From an uncultured Clostridia bacterium (GTDB lineage Bacteria; Bacillota; Clostridia; Oscillospirales; Ruminococcaceae), in the NCBI GenBank assembly GCA_947625125.1, contig CANQNF010000015.1, forward strand, positions 1 to 64,000: 64,000 nt of DNA, in the 5' to 3' direction. Below, in pieces: positions 43,254 to 51,582 of the stretch (positions are counted from its first letter, which is position 1; each line of letters starts with the position of its first letter). The position numbers and the translations under genes were made by a program. Below the pieces are notes generated by a model. That model saw only the letters and a program-made list of their open reading frames with translations, was not told the origin of the DNA and searched no databases.

Positions 43254-44412
43254 TCGTACTCACCCCCTTGCTTGGGTCGGTACGTCTGCTGTATTTGGTG
43301 TAGTCGGTGAATATGTCCGTGTATATTGCACGCAGAGAACGCAGCTTAGGATCTCCTGCCATAACAGCTTCATACATCTTTTTGAAATGCTTAGGCTGCA
43401 TAAAGGAGAAGCCTTTTACATACAGGTTCCTATATGCGCGTGCTACATCACGTCTTTTCGCATTGGTGAAATATTTATCCGGCTCATCAAAAAGAATCTT
43501 TTTGCATAACGCCTTGTAATCTTTGGGCGGCTCGTTGCTTTCAAGTGCCTGCCTTTTCGCAGTGTTGCGGTGGAACATTTCGCTGTCCCAGTATAGCAGG
43601 GCGAGATAAGCGTTCGGCTCCCGCTTCTGAATCCTGTCCCATAATTCGGGGTCGGTTTCAGCGATGTATCTGAGTCCCGCTATACTTTCTGATGCGAAGA
43701 AGTTGCATAGTCTTAGCTGGGATTTCTTCACGCCCACACGATACAGGTCGATGTACGCTTGAGGAAATTCAAGGTGATGTTCCTTGATATAGAGCCAAAC
43801 GTCGCTGTCTTTCCAGTCGTATATCGGATAGACAATATTCTTGCCCGTTATGTGTCCCGCCGTCATATTCACAGTCGACAGATATTTTACACGCTGCACC
43901 GATTCTGCCGCTCTTACTCCCACCATCATCAAACCGTCCATACAGACTTTCGGTAAAAATGTCTGGTAGTTCATCTGGCCCGAATATTCAAGCGCAGGGT
44001 CACGAAGAATGGCAAAGGGCGGCGGCTTTCTTATCCAGACATCTTCCTTTCCAGGCTCCCACGTTATCCAGCTTTCATCATCGGCGAGGTGGTGAAGCAT
44101 CGACACCTGATAAACAGGCAGGCAATACCACCGAAATTCTGCGCCGAGCGCGATGAATCTTTTGCGCCACTGCAAAGCCATTTGAAACATTGACTTGTAT
44201 AGAGCTTCCTCGTCGATGAATACGCAGGTAAGGAGCTTCGGGTTTATCTCGCCGCGCATAGCAAGCTCATAAACGAGATTGCACATACAGAGCGTATCTT
44301 TGCCGCCCGAAAAGGCGAGATATACCTTTACCCCGTTTGAAAAGATATTTTTTATTCTCTGCTTCGCCGCCTCTACTACATTCAAGGAGCCTTCGACTTT
44401 CTTTATAGCCAT
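43246..44412 (-). CDS. IbrA-like PAPS-reductase/PP-loop protein
   Basis: A 388-residue protein. The PP-loop ATPase motif is VYLAFSGGKDTLCM near residue 30, followed by the IbrA-type (DUF3440-like) continuation (VFIDEEALYKSM, WYCLPVYQVSML, WITWEPGKEDVW). The family adenylates a substrate; the substrate here is unknown. It is third in a five-gene cassette that ends with IbrB. Confidence 0.85.
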   Translation of the reverse strand: MAIKKVEGSLNVVEAAKQRIKNIFSNGVKVYLAFSGGKDTLCMCNLVYELAMRGEINPKLLTCVFIDEEALYKSMFQMALQWRKRFIALGAEFRWYCLPVYQVSMLHHLADDESWITWEPGKEDVWIRKPPPFAILRDPALEYSGQMNYQTFLPKVCMDGLMMVGVRAAESVQRVKYLSTVNMTAGHITGKNIVYPIYDWKDSDVWLYIKEHHLEFPQAYIDLYRVGVKKSQLRLCNFFASESIAGLRYIAETDPELWDRIQKREPNAYLALLYWDSEMFHRNTAKRQALESNEPPKDYKALCKKILFDEPDKYFTNAKRRDVARAYRNLYVKGFSFMQPKHFKKMYEAVMAGDPKLRSLRAIYTDIFTDYTKYSRRTDPSKGVSTNG

Positions 44413-44421
44413 AGCGACACC

Positions 44422-45048
44422 TCATATCCAAATGCGTTCTCCGCATTTCGGGCATTCGATGTATCGCCTTTCAAGCTTTTCGGGAGCAGGCTCGGTACTT
44501 GCGGGACTGGCAGCAGTCTGGGCGGCAGGAGAAACAGCCTCGGCGGTTTTGATGTAACCGTTCTCGTCGTCCTCATATCTTTTCGCGGTGGCAGCTATCT
44601 GCTCTTTCGTAGATTCAGACACAATGCCGTAGCCGGACATCAGCTCGTCGACGTCTCCGCTGTCTGCGGTAAGCGTTTCAAGCAACTCCGTGTCGTAGCC
44701 TGGTATATCGAGGTCGCCGTCAAGCTCCGCAAGAATATCCTCAAACGCTTCCATATCGTCAACGCCAAGATTGAATATCTTGTTGTCGGCAAGCATTAGC
44801 TTTTTCTTCTCGTTCTCGGAAAGCCCCTTTATGATGTAGCAGTCGGCTTCTGTCCTTCCCATAGCGGTAAGGGCAGCATAAAGTCCGTTGCCCGCGAGAA
44901 TGGTATAGTTCTCATCGACGACAATCGGGCGGATTTGGTCGAACATATCTATGCTGCGTATAAACTCGTTTATCTGCTTATCCGAATGTATGCGCACATT
45001 CTTCTCAGGTGCTTTCAACTCGGAGAGGTTAATTTTTGTCACCTTCAT
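44422..45048 (-). CDS. ParB-domain protein with C-terminal zinc ribbon
   Basis: A 208-residue protein. The N-terminal ParB-like domain (about 1-95) shows INEFIRSIDMFDQIRPIVV and ILAGNGLYAAL in place of the usual GHRR box, then LSENEKKKLMLADNK. An Ala/Pro/Glu-rich linker leads to a partial zinc ribbon at the end (CPKCGE). It lies between two PP-loop genes and forms a second PP-loop/ParB pair. Confidence 0.8.
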   Translation of the reverse strand: MKVTKINLSELKAPEKNVRIHSDKQINEFIRSIDMFDQIRPIVVDENYTILAGNGLYAALTAMGRTEADCYIIKGLSENEKKKLMLADNKIFNLGVDDMEAFEDILAELDGDLDIPGYDTELLETLTADSGDVDELMSGYGIVSESTKEQIAATAKRYEDDENGYIKTAEAVSPAAQTAASPASTEPAPEKLERRYIECPKCGERIWI

Positions 45049-45052
45049 TTAA

Positions 45053-45829
45053 TCACCTCCCCTCAAGAAAGTGCCGCGCTTCGGGAAGCACTTCGGCAGC
45101 CTGCTTGACAATCGACTTGTCGATTTCGTATACCTCGCTGAATCCCTGCTCGGTACTTTGAGTGTGAGTTCTGCCGGGCCACGAATGGGTGCCGCATTTA
45201 TATCCGTTCTTCCAACCGTATATGGGCGGCATAGGGATATTTCGGTAGTGTATATATGCAAGGAGTTGTTCGTGAGTCCAGTCGGCTATCGGGGAATAGC
45301 GCACAACGCCCGCGCCGTTTGTGCTGATGTTGCCGCCTTTGCCGACATAGTTGCCGTCAGCCGTTCTATGCCCGACAATGATATAGTCGAGCTTGTTGCT
45401 GCGAAAATATCTCCGTATCGCCGTCTGCTGAATAAGCTGATACCAACGGTACGCGGTTTTCGCGTCCTGCGGGAAAAGCATCTCTTTATGCTTCGACAGC
45501 CATTCAAGATCAAGTCCGACATTTACGACTTCGCAGCCTTTCGGCTTATTTTTCAGACACCATTTCAGAAAAGCAGGGTATTCAAGTTCGGAATGAGCAA
45601 ACAGGCTTTCTCCAACGTCGGCAAGCTCACAAAGTTTGGCTATCACAAGGCTGTCCTTGCCACCGCTCCAACCAAAAGCCGCGTGCTTCCCGCTCACGGT
45701 TGATTTTATTGATTCGACGGTAGCAGCTTCGAGCTTGTCGATCTCTTCGGCGGTGACTTCCTGCTCAATGTTGGCAAACGCTTCGACCCACTTTTCATTG
45801 TCGATGTTTTTCGTACGTCCGAGGCTCAT
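45053..45829 (-). CDS. PAPS-reductase-family PP-loop protein
   Basis: A 258-residue protein with FGWSGGKDSLVIAKL (PP-loop), HSELEYPAFLKW, IIVGHRTADGNYVGKG and a late Cys/His cluster. It resembles phosphoadenosine phosphosulfate reductase and DndC-like enzymes, but no cysteine desulfurase or other Dnd partner is nearby. ATGA overlap with the transporter gene shows coupling. Confidence 0.82.
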   Translation of the reverse strand: MSLGRTKNIDNEKWVEAFANIEQEVTAEEIDKLEAATVESIKSTVSGKHAAFGWSGGKDSLVIAKLCELADVGESLFAHSELEYPAFLKWCLKNKPKGCEVVNVGLDLEWLSKHKEMLFPQDAKTAYRWYQLIQQTAIRRYFRSNKLDYIIVGHRTADGNYVGKGGNISTNGAGVVRYSPIADWTHEQLLAYIHYRNIPMPPIYGWKNGYKCGTHSWPGRTHTQSTEQGFSEVYEIDKSIVKQAAEVLPEARHFLEGR

Positions 45830-46821
45830 TTTCTCGCCGCCTTTCTTTTATCGGCGGCTTTCCAGACAAGAGCTATTGCGAACATGGCAAGTACCATCCA
45901 GATTCTCACGTTCTGCATTACGGTCCAGATTCCCATTACTCCCATCGGTACAAGGAATTGCCAAAGGGCAACAGCCGCAACGTCGACCGCAACGCCGATT
46001 TTCTTCCCGAAGTCAACCATAGCTCCGTAAAGGAAGGACGAGAGCGAGGATATTGCGACAAGAGATACAAGAACGCCCTTAATCAAGTCTGTCGCGGGCG
46101 AATAGGTGGTAAGCGAGCCAGCCAGAACGAGCAGAAGATAAAATCCGAACAGAAGTCCGCCCATAATAAATGAACGCCGTATATCAATGCGGCGCACGTT
46201 ATCGGGATTCTTTTCGTTGTAGTCTAAAAGCTCCCAGAAAGTAGGATAGAAAAATGCTCCGAACGAGAGCGTGAAGCATAACCACGCTTTGCTCTTAATC
46301 TGCGTCGGTTCAATGACCGTAGGTATGCCGTGTATGCCGTTTGTGAGCATCGAGTACAGAACCAAGCCTGCTATCAAGACATATACGATGAGCCAGGACA
46401 GGTTATCTGTTGCGACGTTTCGGGGCGTAGCTTTCTTTAGGTAGAAGATTATGAAAAATACAGACAGTCCGTAGACGATTGCATAAGCGGCAGTGCTGCC
46501 GATTACAGTCGGTGCCAGCACCTCATAAATCCCGTTCATATTGACCCAAATCTGGAATACACACATCAATCCCATAAGAATCCTTGCGGGTTTGCTGTTC
46601 GCAACCTCACGGAGCTTTGGGAACAGACCTGCAAGCAGACCGAATACTATACAGGTCAGCGTGTTTCCGAGAGCCCATAAGAGCCACGGGAAAATGCCGT
46701 TTTCTTTCGCTATCTGGGTGCCGACGATAAACGAGCCTGCGCCCGCCCATGTAGCAGCCACGCTCATGGCATAGAAAAGTGATGGATTGCTTTTGATTCT
46801 TAATTTCAGCTTTGAAAACAT
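45826..46821 (-). CDS. LeuT-fold-like membrane transporter
   Basis: A 331-residue integral membrane protein with about ten hydrophobic segments. The first carries a broken-helix pattern (ATWAGAGSFIVGTQIAKENG), as in APC/LeuT-fold carriers. Length is short for that superfamily (usually over 400). A transporter in a phage genome is unusual; its overlap with the PP-loop gene suggests that it brings in the substrate or sulfur/amine source used by the cassette. The substrate is unknown. Confidence 0.75.
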   Translation of the reverse strand: MFSKLKLRIKSNPSLFYAMSVAATWAGAGSFIVGTQIAKENGIFPWLLWALGNTLTCIVFGLLAGLFPKLREVANSKPARILMGLMCVFQIWVNMNGIYEVLAPTVIGSTAAYAIVYGLSVFFIIFYLKKATPRNVATDNLSWLIVYVLIAGLVLYSMLTNGIHGIPTVIEPTQIKSKAWLCFTLSFGAFFYPTFWELLDYNEKNPDNVRRIDIRRSFIMGGLLFGFYLLLVLAGSLTTYSPATDLIKGVLVSLVAISSLSSFLYGAMVDFGKKIGVAVDVAAVALWQFLVPMGVMGIWTVMQNVRIWMVLAMFAIALVWKAADKRKAARK

Positions 46822-46962
46822 TTACTGTTTTCCTCCTTTCGTTATGTGACAAATTCCCACGGCGCAAGGAGCAACGCGGCGGGGGTGAATCCTCCTTTCC
46901 CAAAATAGTACCGCCCGACACTGTAATGCCGAGCGGTCGATGATTAAGATTCTATGATTTGT

Positions 46963-47004
46963 ATTATATCACGCAAATTCGGGACATGTGTGACATTCGG
47001 GACA
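46963..47004 (-). promoter_or_regulatory. Activated promoter with 10-bp direct repeats
   Basis: A perfect TATAAT at 46963-46968 (minus strand) lacks a -35 hexamer. Instead two identical repeats TGTCCCGAAT (46977-46986 and 46995-47004; 18-bp period) flank the -35 position. A sequence-specific activator is the likely user, most simply the gene product encoded just upstream at 47010. The transcript would have a leader of about 135 nt before the transporter. Confidence 0.7.
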
Positions 47005-47009
47005 ACTTT

Positions 47010-47444
47010 TCAGATTTTTTTCGACTTTTCCTTTTCAGTTTTTTCAAGGAACCGATAGCACATTTTCTTGACGCTGCTTTCGGTATTGTTCCCGCCGATA
47101 AAGTCGGCTACTTCGTTCCATTCCTTGGCGTCGACGTATCTGAGTTGAAGAATAAGGCGAATTTGGTAATCGTCCACCGAGCCGATGAACTGCTCGATTT
47201 CTTCCGCTTCCCGACGGTATGCCTTTAGCTTCTCTTGAAGGTCGACGAGCTTGGCAACGTTTTCCTCTACTGCGTTCTTCGGAGAGGAGTTTCGCGGCAT
47301 GCCGCTAAGGTTTACCCCGTGAGGATTAAGGCGATCCCGTATTATCGTTATCTGGTCCTCTGTCCTGCGAATCAGTCCTTTCAGGCTCACAAGTCTGCTT
47401 AATTTCCACCGTGTCATTTTCAGTCCCGCTTTCTTTGCTGTCAT
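47010..47444 (-). CDS. DUF1492-type phage regulator
   Basis: A 144-residue protein like the DUF1492 / ArpU-type regulators that control late phage genes: LSGMPRNSSPKNAVEENVAKL, then QIRLILQLRYVDAKEWNEVADF and a helix-turn-helix-like end (NTESSVKKMCYRFLEK). The start is uncertain (47444 with GGAG, or 47417). It overlaps the upstream zinc-ribbon gene by more than 110 bp in another frame. It lies immediately before the direct-repeat promoter. Confidence 0.75.
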   Translation of the reverse strand: MTAKKAGLKMTRWKLSRLVSLKGLIRRTEDQITIIRDRLNPHGVNLSGMPRNSSPKNAVEENVAKLVDLQEKLKAYRREAEEIEQFIGSVDDYQIRLILQLRYVDAKEWNEVADFIGGNNTESSVKKMCYRFLEKTEKEKSKKI

Positions 47445-47778
47445 TTTCTCCGAATAGAATCTTTTGTCCGATAGGAGCAAGCTCCGTTCTTAGCTTGAGT
47501 TGTTCTTCCTTGAGCTTTTGCATCTTTTTCAGATACCCGTTAATGGTAGACGGACGGAATCGTTTACTTCTCGCCAGTCTTATTTGAGCAGCTAATAGCC
47601 GCCGCTTTTCAACCAGCTCGCGCATTCTCTCATTGGTAGTAAAGACGATATACTTTCGTTCGCACTTCGGGCATTCAAAGTATTGTACCTCTATGTCGCC
47701 CTCGGTTACTTTGAGCAGTTTTTCATCGTCTACATTGAATTCAGTTTTGCAACTGTCGCATATCAGATTGTGATTCAT
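47326..47778 (-). CDS. Zinc-ribbon protein with coiled coil
   Basis: A 150-residue protein: an N-terminal four-Cys ribbon (ICDSCKTEFN, FECPKCERKY), a basic coiled coil (about 50-100) and an Asp/Glu/Thr-rich tail. AAAGGAG precedes the ATG. The tail is encoded by DNA that also encodes the start of the following regulator. Function unknown. Confidence 0.7.
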   Translation of the reverse strand: MNHNLICDSCKTEFNVDDEKLLKVTEGDIEVQYFECPKCERKYIVFTTNERMRELVEKRRLLAAQIRLARSKRFRPSTINGYLKKMQKLKEEQLKLRTELAPIGQKILFGENDSKESGTENDTVEIKQTCEPERTDSQDRGPDNDNTGSP

Positions 47779-47779
47779 T

Positions 47780-48127
47780 TTAAACTCCTTTCAACAACTC
47801 GGGATTGTCATAGATGTTGCCTATAACCTCGCCGCTGAATTTGATATACTGCAACGTCATAGGACGCTTATTTGTTTTTTTGGCTATAAATCTCGACCCC
47901 TGCCAAACAATAACGCAAATATCCGTGTTAGTTTTAACAATATCCCCCTCAAATATTTTCTTACCATTTTTGTCGGTCAAACCTATGTATTGCCCGACTG
48001 TTTCAGCATCGACAGAATACCCGCTAATATCGGCGTAGGCTTGGTCTTTGAATATGTCTTGCACCAAATCGCCATCAACCCACTCACCGTTGTGGGCTAT
48101 TTTACCCCTAAACAAAATTTCTCTCAT
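47780..48127 (-). CDS. YopX family phage protein
   Basis: A 115-residue protein of the YopX family, common in Firmicutes prophages: REILFRGKIAHNGEWVDGD, then VGQYIGLTDKNGKKIFEGD. The family has a small beta-barrel-like fold and no known function. Confidence 0.9.
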   Translation of the reverse strand: MREILFRGKIAHNGEWVDGDLVQDIFKDQAYADISGYSVDAETVGQYIGLTDKNGKKIFEGDIVKTNTDICVIVWQGSRFIAKKTNKRPMTLQYIKFSGEVIGNIYDNPELLKGV

Positions 48128-48408
48128 TCTTTTACCTCCTCGTCCATTATTGCGCCACAGTATCTACAGAATTTATCCTCGGCTCCGCTCATATGACAGT
48201 TTGAGCAGATGCAGTCATAATCCAAAGTGCAGCCGTTATGTGTCGTTATTACTTCCCAATGAGCGTGAACGACCGGCGCATAGTCGAGAGCAGGAGCCTG
48301 GTCAATCATATCAAATACTTCTGAGTAGACTTCGTAATCATATTCATCAATACACATAGTGCTGAGATCGTTCAAAAGAGCGTTTTTATCTACTGGAATT
48401 ATTTTCAT
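48124..48408 (-). CDS. Small phage zinc-ribbon protein
   Basis: A 94-residue protein of a type frequent in clostridial phages: acidic N-terminus, HAHWEVI and a four-Cys ribbon (CICSNCH, FCRYCGA). Coupled by 4-bp overlaps to both neighbours. Role unknown. Confidence 0.75.
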   Translation of the reverse strand: MKIIPVDKNALLNDLSTMCIDEYDYEVYSEVFDMIDQAPALDYAPVVHAHWEVITTHNGCTLDYDCICSNCHMSGAEDKFCRYCGAIMDEEVKE

Positions 48409-48623
48409 CCCTTTTCTCCTTTCAAAAATTCTCCCGGGGGTATTTTGCTTTTGTGGTTTAAGATATCGTCGTCGAGAATCATCTCGATGTGGTTGATGTT
48501 GACGGTCAGCTCGGCACCATTCTTAAGAATTACGCTGACAGGATCATCTCGGGTGTAGACTGTAATCCCGATTACGTTTTTGATGAGCTTTTCCTCTCGG
48601 CCGTTGTTATAGTGAATTACCAT
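48405..48623 (-). CDS. Small phage protein, unknown
   Basis: A 72-residue, beta-rich protein (YNNGREEKLIKNVIGITVYT, SVILKNGAELTVNINHIEMI). I do not recognise it. It overlaps the radical-SAM gene by 17 bp. Confidence 0.65.
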   Translation of the reverse strand: MVIHYNNGREEKLIKNVIGITVYTRDDPVSVILKNGAELTVNINHIEMILDDDILNHKSKIPPGEFLKGEKG

Positions 48624-49377
48624 ACTGCTCCTCCCTGTCCCACGGAAATTCTCTCCTCAAGTTTTCCTCGCCGACGATGGGAATAAGGCTGTCCTTCATG
48701 AAGACGGCCATTTGAGTGAGGTCTGCCGCCTCGCAAATCTTGTCTACCCACTCTTTCTTTGGCGTAACTTTGTCTTTGCGGTTCCCAGTTTCGGCTCCGA
48801 TGATTACCCATCTATCTCCGCCAAAGCTCCCAAGACCTAAATCCATATATTCTGTCAGCGGTTCTATGCTGACGAATGTGTTGTCTTGAAATCTTCCGGG
48901 GTATCTTTTCGCGCTCATGCTGTCTACCGTAGAGCCGTACCACATATTTCCCCTTTTCGGCAGCTTTCCGGCCCGTGCCAGCTCTCCGTACCTCTGCGGG
49001 TTTTTGGTGAGGAATAGGTATCTGTGCTGCGGTGCTTTATCGCAAGCTGCAAAAACCTCCTCTATCCATTTGTCCGGCACCCATGAACCGAAAAGGTCCG
49101 CCATGCTGCAAACAAATATAGTCCGCGGCTTTGTCCAGCGCTCCGGCTCGTCAAGCCTGTAACGGTGGAATGTCGGCTCAAATCCGTATGGGTATGCGGC
49201 TATCTTTCCGTCTATGTGCACCGGCTCGTACAGTACTGCCCTTGCCCCGTATTTCAGATTTTTCTTTCCGTCGAACCTCGTCGCAATCCTCCGGGCGTAA
49301 CAGTATTCGCAGCCGTGGTTGCAGCCTGTTACCGGGTTCCATGTGCTGTCGCACCACTCAATTTTTGTCTTTTCCAT
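48607..49377 (-). CDS. DUF5131 (phage gp37/gp68) radical-SAM protein
   Basis: A 256-residue protein. It begins KIEWCDSTWNPVTGCNHGC-EYCYARR, giving the CxxxCxxC iron-sulfur motif of radical-SAM enzymes, followed by the family signatures FVCSMADLFGSWVPD and FLTKNPQRY, and VIIGAETGNRKDK later. The family is widespread in phages; its substrate is not established. Confidence 0.9.
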   Translation of the reverse strand: MEKTKIEWCDSTWNPVTGCNHGCEYCYARRIATRFDGKKNLKYGARAVLYEPVHIDGKIAAYPYGFEPTFHRYRLDEPERWTKPRTIFVCSMADLFGSWVPDKWIEEVFAACDKAPQHRYLFLTKNPQRYGELARAGKLPKRGNMWYGSTVDSMSAKRYPGRFQDNTFVSIEPLTEYMDLGLGSFGGDRWVIIGAETGNRKDKVTPKKEWVDKICEAADLTQMAVFMKDSLIPIVGEENLRREFPWDREEQYGNSL

Positions 49378-49381
49378 TTTT

Positions 49382-49618
49382 CTACTCCTTTCTCACTCTC
49401 ACGCTGCACACGCTGTTTTCGGCTATGTATTCGTTGAATGTTTCGCGAATTTTCATACCGAAGCGCTCGACGATGATATCGCGAGCCATCCTCGCTTCGC
49501 CGCTGTAGTAGGTGTGCTCATAATCAAAAACATAATCTTCATCTTCGGCTTTTTTTGCTTTTGCCGAGTATTCCGCATACTTTTTCAGTAGATATTCTAC
49601 CATTGCCATTTCGTTCAT
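49382..49618 (-). CDS. Small phage protein, unknown
   Basis: A 78-residue, helical, charged protein (VEYLLKKYAEYSAKAKKAED). Unrecognised. Ribosome site GCGGAG; overlaps the next gene by 4 bp. Confidence 0.6.
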   Translation of the reverse strand: MNEMAMVEYLLKKYAEYSAKAKKAEDEDYVFDYEHTYYSGEARMARDIIVERFGMKIRETFNEYIAENSVCSVRVRKE

Positions 49619-49968
49619 TTTCTCCGCGCTCCTTTCTTTCTGCGGCGCTTATTCTTGATAGATCGCGAACGGTTTCCACCGCGATTGACATAGTTCATAG
49701 GCTCGGGCGCGTTATGTATTCCGAGCAAGCAATCATAATAGTTCACTTTAGCACCTCCTCTTTTTGAACGGCGTTCAGCGATTTTTCTTTTCAGAAATCG
49801 AATTAAGAGCAGAAAGTTATAAAAATGGATTTTCAGCTTTCCGGTGCTTCCGATATATCCTATTCGGACTATCCCGTCGGGGCGGTCGTAAGAATAGGCC
49901 CCGCCGTGTCCGCCTATCTTTTCCATAATCCACTCTTTGTCAACGTGTTCAACGAACTCTTTTCTCAT
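49615..49968 (-). CDS. Small basic phage protein, possible internal start
   Basis: A 117-residue protein. The N-terminal half is a compact domain (KEWIMEKIGGHGGAYSYDR, VRIGYIGSTG) and the C-terminus is very basic (KNKRRRKKGARRK). ATG 49968 follows GGTGGAG. An internal GTG near 49748, with AGGAGGTG before it, could also start a 44-residue basic peptide in the same frame. Confidence 0.6.
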   Translation of the reverse strand: MRKEFVEHVDKEWIMEKIGGHGGAYSYDRPDGIVRIGYIGSTGKLKIHFYNFLLLIRFLKRKIAERRSKRGGAKVNYYDCLLGIHNAPEPMNYVNRGGNRSRSIKNKRRRKKGARRK

Positions 49969-49975
49969 CTCTGTA

Positions 49976-50689
49976 TCACTCCACCCAGAATTTTTCGGGA
50001 ATGCGTTCGAGCAGTCTGTCGAGGGCGCGCTCCTCGTCGCAGGAGAGGCGGAACCCGAGCGACGCATTGTTTGCCCGTTCATACGCCTTGTCGATTTCCC
50101 GAAGTTGGTCGATGAGTGTCTGATTGCTGCCCTTGACTATTTCGATTGTTGCCTTAAGGTGCTCATATCGCTGCTTCAGCTCGTAATATCCGAGGAAGAG
50201 ACGCATATTGAAGCCTATAACATTGAGCATTTCCACTTTTGTCTTGCGCATAAGTCTCTTGCCTGCTTCTTCTTGGGCATATTCTCGGACATAGCTCGTA
50301 AGCTGATAATAATCCTCTTCATAGCTGTCGTAGCCGACAATATCGTATATGTCGCCGACGAGTGTGACGGTGCAGTCGTTGTATTCCTGCTCCACCTCGT
50401 CGGGATCGCGATACCTGCAATGCTCGCTCACAGCGTCGATGAGCTTGCCGCAGTCGCCCTCAATATCGGAAAATGCGAGTTTGAATTCAAAAGCCTCCTC
50501 CTCGTTGTCGTCAAGGGCTGCAAGGAGCTTTACATCGTCAGCGACCATATCATGAATGTCGATACAATCGTCTTGAATCTCTTGAAGCGTTTCTACCATC
50601 AAGCCGTAGTCCATATCCATAAGTGCCGGCTTTTTAAAGCGAAGCTGCTTGGCGAGCTGCGCTTTATATTCTTCTGACTTCTTCACCAT
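49976..50689 (-). CDS. Phage protein, unknown (helical, acidic)
   Basis: A 237-residue, mostly helical acidic protein without motifs that I recognise (MVETLQEIQDDCIDIHDMV, FNMRLFLGYYELKQRYEHL). It lies in the middle-gene block. Function unknown. Confidence 0.7.
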   Translation of the reverse strand: MVKKSEEYKAQLAKQLRFKKPALMDMDYGLMVETLQEIQDDCIDIHDMVADDVKLLAALDDNEEEAFEFKLAFSDIEGDCGKLIDAVSEHCRYRDPDEVEQEYNDCTVTLVGDIYDIVGYDSYEEDYYQLTSYVREYAQEEAGKRLMRKTKVEMLNVIGFNMRLFLGYYELKQRYEHLKATIEIVKGSNQTLIDQLREIDKAYERANNASLGFRLSCDEERALDRLLERIPEKFWVE

Positions 50690-50972
50690 TGCGCTTTGCT
50701 CCTTTTGTCAGTCTGCATTTCTCAGGCGAATTCAGGCACCGATTCTTGCAAATTCCTCTTTGAAAGCAGTCGTTGCAACACAGATTTTTATGTACGCGAT
50801 CGCAGTTGAAAATGCTGCACAGAATCTCCGCTCGTTCCTTACTTTGTCGCTTCTCCTTGGCCTTGCGAGCCGTAAGCTCTTGATTGTACTCGATCTGGCA
50901 AAACGGATTGCAGTATTTTTGGAGCTTTGTTCTCGGCTCGAAGCTCTTGCCGCAGTTCGGACAGATACTCAT
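50664..50972 (-). CDS. Cys-rich zinc-finger protein
   Basis: A 102-residue protein with an N-terminal finger (CPNCGKSF, KYCNPFCQIEYN) and a second Cys-rich cluster (CCNDCFQRGICKNRC). Likely binds two metal ions and perhaps DNA. Overlaps both neighbours. Confidence 0.7.
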   Translation of the reverse strand: MSICPNCGKSFEPRTKLQKYCNPFCQIEYNQELTARKAKEKRQSKERAEILCSIFNCDRVHKNLCCNDCFQRGICKNRCLNSPEKCRLTKGAKRNGEEVRRI

Positions 50973-51172
50973 TCTTCCGCCTCCCGTTTAAGCCAAGCGA
51001 TTGCACACTTCATGCAGTCAAACGAGGTGCCGTTGCATTCACGATAATTAGGTTGCGTTCTGCAAAATATGGGCGGCACGTTGTTTGAAGCATCACTAAT
51101 CATACCGTCGATTACTTTTGAGCGTTCTTCCTTATTCGCTCTTAAAAACTTTTTTAAGTTAGTCATAGTCAC
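50969..51172 (-). CDS. Small phage protein, unknown
   Basis: A 67-residue protein with four Cys (IFCRTQPNYRECNG, FDCMKCAIAWL), perhaps a small zinc site. It overlaps both neighbours by 4 bp. Not recognised. Confidence 0.6.
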   Translation of the reverse strand: MTMTNLKKFLRANKEERSKVIDGMISDASNNVPPIFCRTQPNYRECNGTSFDCMKCAIAWLKREAEE

Positions 51173-51582
51173 CCCTCCAACATTAACTGCTTGTTCTGAT
51201 ATAACTGGTACAGTGTTTCGCCAGAACCATTGAGCATATAAGGAAGAAAAACTTCGTCCATTTGAACCATTTCGCTTTCCAAAATTGCCATTTGTGCATC
51301 AACCCAGTCCTTGACAATTCGCCATGCCGTTTTTTCAGCCTGCTCCCAGTCCGCTTTGACCTTTTGTCTTTGCAGAACAGCTTGTACGGCCGCGACGTTA
51401 GCGGGAAGTTTTATCCCGCGCTGTCCACTCGGCGTGTCAATCAAAAAGCATATTGCCGATGCGTGTCCCTTATCGTCGTAGTCCGTCATTATTTTTCGAG
51501 CCCCGTGCTTTACAAGGCAACCTTGTATCTGACCGAGAGTAGTGTATATATCTACATTGGAAGTGTAATTCTTTATTGGCAT
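51169..51582 (-). CDS. Phage protein, unknown
   Basis: A 137-residue protein of a kind that I have often seen in clostridial phages (IYTTLGQIQGCLVKHGARKI, ICFLIDTPSGQRGIKLPAN, IVKDWVDAQMAILES). The function is unknown. AAAGGAG precedes the ATG. Confidence 0.7.
   Translation of the reverse strand: MPIKNYTSNVDIYTTLGQIQGCLVKHGARKIMTDYDDKGHASAICFLIDTPSGQRGIKLPANVAAVQAVLQRQKVKADWEQAEKTAWRIVKDWVDAQMAILESEMVQMDEVFLPYMLNGSGETLYQLYQNKQLMLEG

Noticed and set aside
45053-45829. DndC of a DNA phosphorothioation system
   Set aside because: The PP-loop fits, but there is no DndA/IscS, DndD or DndE nearby; the neighbours are ParB-like and IbrA-like genes.
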